The notes under the pieces: model-generated
What the model was told of the DNA's origin: nothing
Databases searched by the model: none
The model's input: only the letters and a program-made list of their open reading frames with translations
Part shown: piece by piece, positions 7,275-15,577 of the stretch
Layout: each line of letters starts with the position of its first letter
Numbering within the stretch: position 1 is the stretch's first letter
NCBI GenBank assembly: GCA_009911175.1
Contig: QXWX01000093.1
Location: 1 to 27,349, forward strand
DNA: 27,349 nt
Direction: 5' to 3'
Origin: Lachnospiraceae bacterium
GTDB taxonomy: Bacteria; Bacillota_A; Clostridia; Lachnospirales; Lachnospiraceae
Program-made: the position numbers and the translations under genes

Positions 7275-7730
7275 TCACTTGCCGTACAGCAGAACCGCCA
7301 GTTTTGCCAAAGCACGATTTTTTCTGTTATAGGCAGAGGAACGCTCAATGTGGAAGTGGTCGCAGATTTCGTAAACGGCTCCTGTCTGACCACCCTCATC
7401 ACGATAGAAGGTTTCCAGCACATAGCGTTCCTCGGAACTTAACTGTTCCCACGCTGGCTTGAACCAATCCATATATTCCACTGCCTGCCTATAACGCTCC
7501 TGCAGAATATCGATTTCCTCGATGCCCTTTAAGATACGTTCTTCTCCCGCCTGCGGATTGTGTGTTCTTGGCATCCCGTCAAACTGGGGACTTCGGACAC
7601 CGCTCATCTTATCACGGGTATTTTTGATTTCACTGCTGGTGTTGGCAATGATGAATGCCATGCTGTCATAATCCTTTAAGGCATCCACTGCCGCAGAACG
7701 CTTGTCTAAATACTTCCAAATAATGCTCAT
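7275..7730 (-). CDS. ArpU/RinA-type phage late transcription regulator (sigma-70 region-4-like)
   Basis: A 151-residue protein. The N-terminal two thirds is helical (DKRSAAVDALKDYDSMAF, then EERILKGIEEIDILQERYRQAVEYMDWF), and the C-terminus has a region-4-like helix-turn-helix (LSSEERYVLETFYRD followed by ICDHFHIERSSAYNRKNRALAKLAVLLYGK). This combination and length fit the RinA/ArpU/DUF1492 group, which activates the late operon of temperate phages of Gram-positive hosts. The ATG at 7730 is supported by GGAGG 7 nt upstream. The stop TGA is directly followed by the first of the two promoter-like repeats that precede the HNH and terminase genes, exactly where such a regulator should act. It is the last gene of the early block, just after the broken helicase gene. 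Confidence 0.8.
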   Translation of the reverse strand: MSIIWKYLDKRSAAVDALKDYDSMAFIIANTSSEIKNTRDKMSGVRSPQFDGMPRTHNPQAGEERILKGIEEIDILQERYRQAVEYMDWFKPAWEQLSSEERYVLETFYRDEGGQTGAVYEICDHFHIERSSAYNRKNRALAKLAVLLYGK

Positions 7731-7797
7731 ATCCTTACCTCCGAAATTTTGTATTACACTCGGATTGGCTTGGATTGTCATAGGTTGACTCTGATTT

Positions 7798-9147
7798 TCA
7801 TAGGTTGGCTTTTACGGCATCAATCAAAGCAGACTGGGAGATATCCTTGGTTTTCAGTGCCTTGATAATCCTCTCGTCAATGGTGCCTTTTGTTATGATG
7901 TGGGTAATGACCACGGTTTCTGCCGACTGACCCTGCCGCCAAAGTCTGGCATTGGTCTGCTGATATAATTCCAGCGACCATGTGATTCCGAACCACACCA
8001 AGGCAGAACCGCCCTGCTGTAAATTCAGACCGTGACCTGCCGATGCCGGATGTATCACGGCAACGGGGATACTGCCGTTATTCCAGTCGGCTATATCCTT
8101 GGCGGTCTTGATTTCTCTCACATCAAAGCGTTTTCTGATACGCTCCAAATCGTGACGGAACCAGTATGCCACAAGGACAGGCTTGCCATTTGCAGATTCA
8201 ATAATATCTTCCAGTGCCTCCAGCTTTCTCTGGTGTATCTCCAAAACACTCTCATTATCGGAATAAACTGCCCCGTTTGCCATCTGAGACAACTTGCCCG
8301 TCAGCGATGCTGCATTGGCGGCTGTAATTTCTCCATCCGGCAGCTGAAGAATGAGGTCTTTTTTCAGTTCCTCGTATTTCTTCTTTTCCGGTTCCGACAA
8401 TTTCACCTCCATCTGTGTGCTGATCAGTTCCGGCATTTTCAGATGGTCGGTAGATTTCATGGAAATCGTAATATCCGAAATCTTATCATAAATCTGCTGT
8501 TCGGCATTGCGCAGAGGTTTGAAGCTGTAGATAATCTGACCATTCCTCTTGTCCGGGGTGAAGTAGGCGGTTCGGTACTGACCGACGAACCTGCCAAGCC
8601 TTGCACCCATATCCAGCAGCTTGAACTCTGCGAATAAATCCATCAGACCGTTGCTGGATGGAGTGCCTGTCAGACCCACCATCCTTTTTACCTTCGGTCT
8701 TGCTTTCATCAGTGCCTTGAACCGCTTGGACTGGTAATTTTTGAAGGAGGAAAGCTCATCCACAACTACCATGTCAAAATCAAAGGGGATGCCGCTTTTC
8801 TCAATCAGCCACTGCACGTTCTCACGGTTGATGATGTAGATATCCGCCTGTGCTTTCAGTGCCGATATCCGTTCTGACTCAGAACCCACCGCCACGGAAT
8901 ACTGCAACAGGTGCAGATGCTCCCATTTTTCAATTTCGGCACTCCATGTCACCGAAGCCACACGAAGGGGTGCGATAACAAGGACTTTATGGATTTCAAA
9001 GCTGTCAAACAGCAGATTGGAAAGAGCCGTCAGCGTAATACCCGTCTTACCTTAACCTAAGCCCATATCCAGCAGAACTGCTGCAATCGGATGGCTTTCG
9101 ATATATTCGACTGCATATTTTTGATAATCATGTGGTATGAACTTCAT
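7798..9147 (-). pseudogene. SNF2-family DNA helicase, interrupted by an in-frame stop in Walker A
   Basis: A phage SNF2/superfamily 2 helicase gene of about 450 codons. The frame starts at ATG 9147 (ATGA overlap with the ancestral stop of VRR-NUC) and reads MKFIPHDYQKYAVEY through LLDMGLG, then TAA at codon 32 (9052-9054), then GKTGITLTAL and on to the natural TGA at 7798. The later motifs are intact: II VVDELSSFKN, III LTGTPSSNG, V HPASAGHGLNLQ, VI QTNARLWRQGQ. The usual motif I is DMGLGKT; here six extra nucleotides, including the stop, sit between GLG and KT. The sequence TTAGGT-TAAGGT suggests a 6-bp tandem duplication with one substitution. A downstream fragment could at most start at a GTG at 8961 and would lack Walker A, so no active helicase is expected unless the stop is read through or is an assembly error. 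Confidence 0.85.
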
Positions 9148-9431
9148 TCGGCATCACCTCCAATCTCCTGAATGATTGTTTCAATCTACTCCTCACGGTC
9201 AAGGACATACACTTGAAATCCCAGACGGCTCAGTAATCTGTGCCTTGCCAGCTGCAGCTGTCTTGGTTTTTCTCCCGGTGCTTTCACTTCCACAAAAGCG
9301 AACCTGCCATGCGGAAGAAGCAGTAAACGATCCGGCATACCATCGAAGCCGGGAGAAGTGAACTTGGGACATATCCCGCCATGCTTTTTTACTGCCGTTA
9401 CAAATTTCTGTTCTATGATTTTTTCTCTCAT
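9144..9431 (-). pseudogene. VRR-NUC nuclease with premature amber near the C-terminus
   Basis: A small VRR-NUC (PD-(D/E)xK) nuclease. Start ATG at 9431, chosen because AGGAGG lies just upstream; an open stretch to 9461 has no such signal. Motifs: FDGMPDRLLLLP with the catalytic Asp, FVEVKAPGEKPRQLQ with the E-x-K, and QLQLARHRLL. The frame ends YVLDREE followed by TAG (9186-9188), but continues IETIIQEIGGDAE to a TGA that overlaps the helicase ATG as ATGA. This coupling shows that the longer 94-residue form is ancestral and that the TAG is a nonsense change, most simply CAG to TAG. The truncated 81-residue protein keeps the whole catalytic core, so it may still be active. In phages this protein is thought to process recombination or replication intermediates. 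Confidence 0.8.
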
Positions 9432-9598
9432 TTTTCCTCCTGCGGTGTGACAAGGTGACAAGTGTGACAGCGTTTTCTATATATTCTATACGTGCATACA
9501 GACATACACCTGTATCCCATATTTCATATATTTTAATCTATATATAGTAGTTGTCACACTTGTCACAAAAAGCAATAAAAGCCTTTGTTTAAGCAGTT
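9432..9598. other. candidate replication origin: AT-rich, inverted TGACAAGTGTGACA repeats
   Basis: A 167-bp gap between the primase-helicase gene and VRR-NUC. A perfect 14-bp inverted repeat TGACAAGTGTGACA lies at 9456-9469 and 9552-9565; further TGTGACA copies flank it at 9446-9452 and near 9608-9614 inside the end of the vapE-like gene. Between the arms is an A/T stretch rich in TATAT. Iterons next to a replication primase and around an easily melted segment are the usual form of a phage origin. The role is inferred. Confidence 0.5.
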
Positions 9599-11941
9599 TT
9601 ACTGCTGTGACAACTTCTCGTACATTCTTTGCATACCATACAGCGGTATTCTCTTTCGCTTGCCGCTTTTTTCCCAACCATCGATTTTCATCATAATTGC
9701 CGCTATCGCATAGGAGTCGGATGTTTTAATGGCAGACAGACTGTTGCCGAAGCATTCGCACCAGATTTCAGCATTGCTTACCTGCGTTCTTTCCACAGTG
9801 CCTGTTTTCATCCCGCCGAAATCATCGCCGCTTAAAAAGTTTTTTCGCTCAAAAAGGCTCATGGCATCCCAATTGTCCGGGAGCAGTGTATTTAGGTAAT
9901 TCTCCACCAATCCCTGCCTTTCATCTGTTTCCATTGCCTGTTTCTGCTGTTCCTCTGCAATCATCGCATCTCTGCCCTCAAGGAACAAGTTCTCACCTTG
10001 CTTATACAGGTAGAGGGCTTCCGCCCAAATTTGCGATACCTCATTGGCTGTCAGCTGCCATGATTTCTTAGCGGAATCACCGCATACATTCACTGGCCAA
10101 AAACGACGGTTGCCCGTAATATCACGGAGGAATCCATTCTCCGCATTGGTAGAACCTACCACGATACATTGTCTTGGATGGCTTTCCACTACTCTGCCAT
10201 AGGATGGGCGGTAAATATCATCAGTACGGCTTAGAAAGGATTTGATGGTTTCAATATCCACCTTTTTCATTCCAGCCATTTCTCCCAGTTCCAAAATCAA
10301 AAACCCCTGCAGTTTCTCTGCGCCTGCTTTATCCTTCATATCCGTAAGGGTCAGGCTGTCGGAAAACCAGCTGCCTGCCAGTTTGGAAAAGAAGGTTGAT
10401 TTTCCGATGCCCTGTGCACCCACCAAAATTAATGCGCTGTCGAATTTAACTCCAGGATGATAGGTTCTTGCCACCGCTGCAATCAGCGTTTTTCTCATGG
10501 CCGCTTTTGTGTAGGAATTGTCCTCTGCACCAAAATAATCAATCAGCAGCTTTTCCACTCTTGTTACACGATCCCATTCCGGCAGCTTTTCAAAATACTC
10601 CCTTGCAGGATGGAAATGCCTGTCCTCTACAATTTTTGTGAAAGCCACATCGTGATTGCGGCTGGAGAAGGACTGATATTTAATATCAATGAGTGCCTTC
10701 ATTTGTGCAGTATCTGCATCTCTCCAGAACTTGTTGTCCATAGGACGCTCCCACGGCACAGCACCTGTAATTTCAATTCTTCCCGCCATTTCGTTGTATG
10801 CAATATTTGCAAAGTCAGGATCATTATTTAAAATCAGCATCAGATTCCACACACTGTTTTCAAGGCACTTGCTTCTCGGCATATAGCGGAGTTTTGACCT
10901 CCAGTCCGACTCATCTGCAAAGTCCTCATCTATCTGTAACTGCCTTTCTTCCAAAGCACGGAGTTTTACTTTTTCCTGCTTCATTGCAAATTCGCACATA
11001 CTCTTGAATGATTTATTATCATCATCGCCAAATTTATGGATACGGACGATATCAAAGGCATTGCACAACTTTAAGTAGGCAGGGTCTTTGGCATGATGGC
11101 TGTATACGAACTTTCCGTTCTCCTTGATTTCCACACCTGCCATACTGCTGGATTCAATCAGATGGTAGCGGCTGTCGCTGTCGGTCGGCTCGTAAATGTC
11201 GGAAAGGAACTCATCCACAGCAAGATTCACGGGGAAGTATACCCTGTTGAAAAGACCGATTACACCTTCTTTTTCAAGCGGCTCCTGCACCTTTTTGAAG
11301 CTGGCAGTATTTGCCTTGCTCTCCCTTGATGAGGTCGGCAGTCTGGTAGGGTCAGTCCATTCCGGGTGTGCCGATAAAATCTCGTCCGGGTCAAGCCAGT
11401 CCTTGTCGATTTCCTTATACACGAACACACCATTTGATGGAGTGCTTGGCCAGTACATCAGCTGATTCGGCTGATAGGAGCATTCGTCAAAATAATCCAT
11501 GCCCAGTGCCTGCGCCAGATATCTTGCCACCGCCACATATTCCTCGGAGGTCACATCCCTTGTAAGTGGAAATACCAGACGCACTCTCGGATTTTCATCC
11601 GTATGACTGTGGGTGGTATAAAGAACAGAGGTATAGGGTGCGTTCTTCTCATAATCCTTCAGAAATTCCGCATCGATTTTATCTCCGTCCAGTGCCACCA
11701 TAGAACGGGACTCCACGGTATCAATCTTTCGTCTGCCGCCCTTTAACACCCCGGCAACGAAACCGCCGTGGTCTTTTACAGCATCACGCTGTGCCTTGGT
11801 AAATTTGGCATATTCCTCCGCCGACTCCGAGGTTCTGATGGTTGTTTTCAGACGTTCCTTCAAATCGGCAAAGCGGATGGTCTTATTGCTCCACTGCTTT
11901 GCCGTCCTGCCGTTGCCATAGGCAATCTTCAAATCACGCAT
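9599..11941 (-). CDS. VapE-family primase-helicase
   Basis: A 780-residue replication protein. The N-terminal region (about 1-180) has the features of an AEP-like primase: MVALDGDKID (81-90), THSHTDENPRVRLVFPL (110-126) and QPNQLMYWPS (157-166). The C-terminal half is a superfamily 3/VapE ATPase with Walker A GAQGIGKST (508-516), Walker B FLILELGEM (547-555), sensor GSTNAENGFL (596-605) and the arginine-rich GNRRFWPV (610-617). It probably primes and opens the origin, and a candidate origin follows directly after its stop. AAGGAGG lies 9 nt before the ATG, and the start overlaps the DUF4406-like gene by 8 nt. No interruption is seen, in contrast to the polymerase, helicase and nuclease of the same block. 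Confidence 0.9.
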   Translation of the reverse strand: MRDLKIAYGNGRTAKQWSNKTIRFADLKERLKTTIRTSESAEEYAKFTKAQRDAVKDHGGFVAGVLKGGRRKIDTVESRSMVALDGDKIDAEFLKDYEKNAPYTSVLYTTHSHTDENPRVRLVFPLTRDVTSEEYVAVARYLAQALGMDYFDECSYQPNQLMYWPSTPSNGVFVYKEIDKDWLDPDEILSAHPEWTDPTRLPTSSRESKANTASFKKVQEPLEKEGVIGLFNRVYFPVNLAVDEFLSDIYEPTDSDSRYHLIESSSMAGVEIKENGKFVYSHHAKDPAYLKLCNAFDIVRIHKFGDDDNKSFKSMCEFAMKQEKVKLRALEERQLQIDEDFADESDWRSKLRYMPRSKCLENSVWNLMLILNNDPDFANIAYNEMAGRIEITGAVPWERPMDNKFWRDADTAQMKALIDIKYQSFSSRNHDVAFTKIVEDRHFHPAREYFEKLPEWDRVTRVEKLLIDYFGAEDNSYTKAAMRKTLIAAVARTYHPGVKFDSALILVGAQGIGKSTFFSKLAGSWFSDSLTLTDMKDKAGAEKLQGFLILELGEMAGMKKVDIETIKSFLSRTDDIYRPSYGRVVESHPRQCIVVGSTNAENGFLRDITGNRRFWPVNVCGDSAKKSWQLTANEVSQIWAEALYLYKQGENLFLEGRDAMIAEEQQKQAMETDERQGLVENYLNTLLPDNWDAMSLFERKNFLSGDDFGGMKTGTVERTQVSNAEIWCECFGNSLSAIKTSDSYAIAAIMMKIDGWEKSGKRKRIPLYGMQRMYEKLSQQ

Positions 11942-12365
11942 CTTTATTGACCTCCTTCAAATCACTACCGAAATATCGCAGTCTGTAATTTTTCCTCTTG
12001 GCTCTCCTGATTTCAGCATCCATTCCGGCTGATATAATTTCTCCGAACACCCACACCTCGCTGCAATGGCTCATCAGCACATTTCCAAAGTGCAGTCCCA
12101 GTTCACGCTCTGTTAAATCGTTATCATTAAGGAACTGCGGAAACAGCAAATGCGGAGCAATGGGGATATATCCCTGCTCCACAGCAAAGCGGCTGTACTT
12201 CCGTGCATTTGCAATGTTTCCGGCAACATCTCCCGAAAATGGGGAGCATACATACACCATCGGTCTGTATGCTCTTGCCGCCTTTGTTTCCTTCTCGATA
12301 TTGGATAAGGCAGCATAGGTGGTCGGATCAGGATAACCTTCGCTGTTATACCTGCTCACACCCAC
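11934..12365 (-). CDS. DUF4406-like protein (nucleoside deoxyribosyltransferase fold)
   Basis: A 143-residue protein. The core from about residue 36 reads MVYVCSPFSGDVAGNI, then ARKYSRFAVEQGYIPIAPHLLFPQFL and EVWVFGEIISAGMDAEI; the glycine/serine loop after the first strand and the G-x-S/A-x-GM-x-x-E-I segment are the pattern of DUF4406/nucleoside 2-deoxyribosyltransferase-like proteins. Relatives are thought to act in nucleotide or NAD metabolism, but the phage role is not known. The start is a GTG at 12365, supported by GGGAGG 8 nt upstream and lying inside the end of the zinc-ribbon gene (20-nt overlap). The 8-nt overlap with the primase-helicase gene points to one coupled transcript. Confidence 0.7.
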   Translation of the reverse strand: MGVSRYNSEGYPDPTTYAALSNIEKETKAARAYRPMVYVCSPFSGDVAGNIANARKYSRFAVEQGYIPIAPHLLFPQFLNDNDLTERELGLHFGNVLMSHCSEVWVFGEIISAGMDAEIRRAKRKNYRLRYFGSDLKEVNKDA

Positions 12366-12570
12366 AAGCCTTACCTCCCATCAGTTTTCTGCTGCAGTTA
12401 TCACACATCACTGCCGTACCGAAAAGGTCAATCTCCCCATCGGCAAACACCTCTGCAAGGTCAACCTGCACCTCCGATCCGCAGTGCGGACAGCGGCAGA
12501 ATACATTCTCATCGTTAATTTCAATGGAAACTTCCATCGCATCATTCAGCTGTTCTTTTACATAAAACAT
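12346..12570 (-). CDS. small zinc-ribbon protein
   Basis: A 74-residue protein starting MFYVKEQLNDAMEV. It has CRCPHCGSEVQVDL and CDNCSRKLMGG, i.e. two CxxC knuckles about 30 residues apart, a clear zinc ribbon, with an acidic stretch between them. The ATG at 12570 has GGAGG about 10 nt upstream; the frame is open to 12606 but that part lies inside the end of the Rha gene. It ends inside the next gene with a 20-nt overlap. Zinc ribbons of this kind in phage early operons may bind nucleic acid; the function is not known. Confidence 0.7.
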   Translation of the reverse strand: MFYVKEQLNDAMEVSIEINDENVFCRCPHCGSEVQVDLAEVFADGEIDLFGTAVMCDNCSRKLMGGKACGCEQV

Positions 12571-12572
12571 AC

Positions 12573-13238
12573 TTATTTGTCCTCCTCTAATTTGGTTTTG
12601 TACCATTCCAGATGGCGTTTGCGGTCTTCATAATTTGGAAACGCTACAAGCAGTCCCACATCGACTTTCTGCAAAGTCTCCAGCATATCGATCTGTTCCT
12701 TTGACAAATATGGTCTGATGCTCTTGCCCTTTTCGATGCCATTGGCAATCCTGAACTGCTTTGCCGTCATGCCCAGCACAATGCGGTTTAGCATATCGCA
12801 CTCATTGCTGAAGTGGTAAGGCTTTGGAGCATCGTGAAGCAGCTTGATGTTTGCCGTAAGGAGCGGAAACTCCTGTCTTGCAGATACAAGTGTCTTGATG
12901 AATTTCTCCATCTCATTGAAACGCTTAATGTACAGTTCTTTAAAGTGTGCTGCTTTCTTTCCTGTGAATCCCATCGCAAGTGCCGTAAATCCATCGCGGG
13001 TAATTGCATAACAACGCTGCTTTCTGTTCCACTGGTCTTTGTATGAGGTCGGCTCAAAATTGAGCTGACCAAACTCTGGACTAAATCCAGAATCCGGAGA
13101 AGTGATAGCGTCAATATCACGCAGCACATTTTTGTGTTCCTTCTCAAAGAAGTCAGCCACAAACAGGCTGTCCACCCTCGCTGTGTCATGCATATCCGCA
13201 AAAATGCCGTATTCGTCTTTTGGTATCAGTTCTTTCAT
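12573..13238 (-). CDS. Rha-family phage regulatory protein
   Basis: A 221-residue protein. The N-terminal 105 residues match the pRha domain: VDSLFVADFFEKEHKNVLRDI (22-42), FEPTSYKDQWNRKQRCYAITRDGF (61-84) and LAMGFTGKKAAHFKELYIKRFNEME (87-111). The C-terminal part (about 120-221) is helical and less familiar. Rha proteins are phage regulators, named after the P22/phi-80 protein that interferes with infection of hosts lacking IHF; many behave like antirepressors (family knowledge). It follows the DNA polymerase gene, and its leader (13239-13320) is a copy of the leader at 17855-17936 and can fold so that the ribosome-binding site is paired, so translation is probably regulated. Confidence 0.88.
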   Translation of the reverse strand: MKELIPKDEYGIFADMHDTARVDSLFVADFFEKEHKNVLRDIDAITSPDSGFSPEFGQLNFEPTSYKDQWNRKQRCYAITRDGFTALAMGFTGKKAAHFKELYIKRFNEMEKFIKTLVSARQEFPLLTANIKLLHDAPKPYHFSNECDMLNRIVLGMTAKQFRIANGIEKGKSIRPYLSKEQIDMLETLQKVDVGLLVAFPNYEDRKRHLEWYKTKLEEDK

Positions 13239-13320
13239 AAAAATACCGCCCTTTCATAAAAGTAGGGCTTTGCCCTCTGATAGTGAAAGGACAAAACCCT
13301 GAACTTTAAGAACCGTATTT
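13236..13320 (-). promoter_or_regulatory. conserved leader, copy 1: hairpin pairing the Rha ribosome-binding site
   Basis: An 85-nt leader running from just after the polymerase stop to the ATG of rha, matching the leader of the 66-residue gene without gaps. It begins CGGTTCTTAAA and contains GTCCTTTC (13285-13292), which can pair with GAAAGGGC (13248-13255), the likely ribosome-binding site. Inside is a second hairpin AGGGC-AAA-GCCCT (13264-13276). Pairing would reduce translation until something opens it. Confidence 0.55.
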
Positions 13321-15312
13321 TTAATCTTTTTTGTAGAAGCTGCATTCATACCCGTCTGCCCGAAGCAGAAGCCCGGAAATCCAAGGCGGGGTCCTGCCCA
13401 TCTGCTCACACACAGCAGCAAGGGAAACGTCCTTACTGCACTCAATGATCAGTTCATCATGAACATGACCGCAGATAAAGCAGTGGGACAGCGTTCGCAT
13501 GGAATAAGCAAGAATGTCACGGCTGATTGCCTGTACGATATTCTCCACGAACTTGGGTCCATAGCTTTCGATGCGTTCCCATTTCTTCGTACCGCCCACG
13601 CCTTCATAGGTAACAGCCTCGCCGCCAAAACGGTTCTCTCCCATGCGTGGTTTCACATAGGAAAGCCGTCTGCCGCTTGGCAGCTGAATGAACAGCATCC
13701 CGCTCTGATAAATAAATCGTATTCCGTGTGTTTCTGTGGTCACTCTGTTTTTAACTGTATCCTTAACACAGCGGTCAACATCCCACCAGAAACGCACAAT
13801 GTTTGGATTGGCGGCTCTCCATGAATCCACAAGCGGCTGGAGTTCTTCCTCAGAAAGTCCCATATCCAAAGCACCCATCGCTTTTAAGGCACCGACCGAG
13901 CCTCCGTAACCCAGTGCCAATTCTGCGATTTTACCTTTCTGACGAAGATGTCCGTTGACACCCTGTTTTTCCACAGGCACACCAAACATGGCAGATGCCG
14001 ACGCACAATAGATGTCCCCATTATTTTGAAAGACCTCGCTTCGCCAGCTTTCCTTTGCAAGGTACGAAAGCACCCTTGCTTCTATGGCAGAGAAGTCCGC
14101 CACCACAAATTTCATCCCGGCTCTTGGCACAAAGGCTGTGCGGATGAGCTGCGACAGAGTATCCGGGATATCATCATATAAAAGTTCCATCGCATCATAA
14201 TTGCCGGACTCCACAAGTCCACGAGCCTGTTCCAAATCCGGCATATGATTCTGCGGAAGGTTCTGCAGCTGTATCATTCTGCCCGCCCAGCGCCCGGAAC
14301 GGTTGGCTCCGTAAAACTGAAACATTCCTCTCGCTCTGCCATCCTCACAGACAGCATTCTGCATTGCCTGATACTTTTTTACAGAGGACTTGGATAACTG
14401 CTGCCGCAGAAGCAGAACCTCCACCAATTCCTTCGGAGCAGTTTTCACTGCCTGCGCCACTTCCTTTTTTCCAAGGCTGTCCATCTCCAGACCATTATCT
14501 GCAAGCCACTGTTTCATCTGCACCACAGAGTTGGGATTATCAAGGTCAGTCAATTCCTGCATTTTCTCTGCCAATTCTGCCTTGGACTTCGCATCAAAAT
14601 CGATGGCATTCTCAACCACATCCATATCAAGTGCAATGCCGCGGTCATTGATTTCTTAGTCGAGGTGGTATTCCTCCCACACAAAATCCGGCACAGGATA
14701 TTTTTTCAGCCTGTCCTGTATGGACATCTCAACCTCAACATCCCGCTTGTTATAAAATTTGAACAGATTCCATTTCTCCACATCATGCTCCGGCAGATTG
14801 CGTGTCCTGCCGCCGTTAACCTTGGTCGGTTTGCAGGGAACACAGAAATATCGGATGAGGTCTTTGCCTTCTTTCAGCTTCTTTTCTTCCAGTCCAAGCA
14901 CTGTGCCGGCTCCTGCAAGGGATAACGGAAGTCCCATGTATGCTGACCATATCCTGGAGCATTTCCATGTCGCCGGGTCAAGGTAATCTCCCACTGTATC
15001 CTCATGGATGCTGTAACTGCAAAAGCACTGCGGATAGTTCTTTTGCAGCCACACAGAAAGGCAGACCCTCTCGAAAGCAGCGTTAAATGCCCATTTTGTC
15101 ACGGTATCATCTGCCAGTGCCATAATAATATCCATCGGCAGTTCTTCTCCCTGTGCCAGATCATAAACCATGACCTCACCGCCGTTTACAGATACACCAA
15201 ACAGCAGGATTTCAAAGTTAGGGGACTGGGCATATTTATAGACCCCGCACTTCTGCAAATCCACATCTGAAAATGTCTCCAAATCCAAAGATAATGTTTT
15301 TATTTTTCCCAT
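13321..15312 (-). pseudogene. family A DNA polymerase, interrupted by an in-frame TAA
   Basis: A phage-type family A DNA polymerase of about 663 codons. The first 218 codons (ATG at 15312) hold a 3'-5' exonuclease domain, starting LSLDLETFSDVDL with the D-x-E. They end WEEYHLD, TAA (14656-14658), and the frame continues EINDRGIALDMDVV to the natural TAA at 13321. The polymerase part has motif A VVADFSAIEARVL, motif B RQKGKIAELALGYGG and motif C GHVHDELIIEC, all intact. A single CAA (Gln) to TAA change explains the break, since DQEIND fits the context. The downstream piece begins with ATG at 14625 but has no Shine-Dalgarno, so it is unlikely to be made. The full-length polymerase should be lost unless the stop is read through or is an assembly error. 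Confidence 0.88.
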
Positions 15313-15374
15313 ATTGTCACCATCCTTACGATAAGCAAGGCGGCGAAGAATGCAACTCCGCCGCCGTCAAAATT
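15313..15374. other. short gap with a GC-rich inverted repeat
   Basis: The gap between the TM-protein gene and the polymerase has GGCGGCG (15341-15347) pairing with CGCCGCC (15358-15364). On the minus strand only a weak T-run follows, so it may be an RNA hairpin or a partial terminator rather than a strong one. Confidence 0.35.
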
Positions 15375-15557
15375 TTATTTTATAGCCTTCATACGCTCTT
15401 CATGATATTCTTGGTCTCTCGCATCTCTTTCTAATTCACGTTTTTCACGTCTTTTGTCGTATATGATGCTTTGGATACTTGAAATCAGCATGGAGATTCC
15501 AAAACATCCCCAAATAATAATCATTGCTGCCGCAAATATAATTTCAAAAGTTGACAT
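15375..15557 (-). CDS. small single-pass membrane protein
   Basis: A 60-residue protein. Residues 3-26 (TFEIIFAAAMIIIWGCFGIS) form one hydrophobic transmembrane segment, followed by a strongly charged tail (KRREKRELERDARDQEYHEERMK). No cleavage site is evident, so it is likely anchored in the inner membrane with the charged tail in the cytoplasm (positive-inside rule). AAGGTG lies upstream of the ATG. It sits between the DUF2815 gene and the polymerase gene on the same strand. Function not recognised; small proteins like this occur in the early operons of related prophages. Confidence 0.55.
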   Translation of the reverse strand: MSTFEIIFAAAMIIIWGCFGISMLISSIQSIIYDKRREKRELERDARDQEYHEERMKAIK

Positions 15558-15577
15558 ATATTTTCACCTTGCCTTTC

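Noticed and set aside
7744..7800. Short 20-nt periodic repeat (CAACCTATGA...) between the helicase end and the regulator start
   Set aside because: Only two clear units, partly inside the helicase end. It could be a leader element but nothing supports a role.
8032..8637. Long plus-strand open frames opposite the helicase, hsdR and other genes
   Set aside because: They lie antisense to genes with complete motifs, lack Shine-Dalgarno sequences and family features; they are mirror frames.
9052..14658. Reassigned stop codons (TAA/TAG read as Gln) as explanation for the three broken genes
   Set aside because: VapE, the C5 methyltransferase, the zinc-ribbon genes and the polymerase itself end at TAA with the next signal directly after, so TAA works as a stop in the same block. 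Programmed readthrough at single sites is not excluded.
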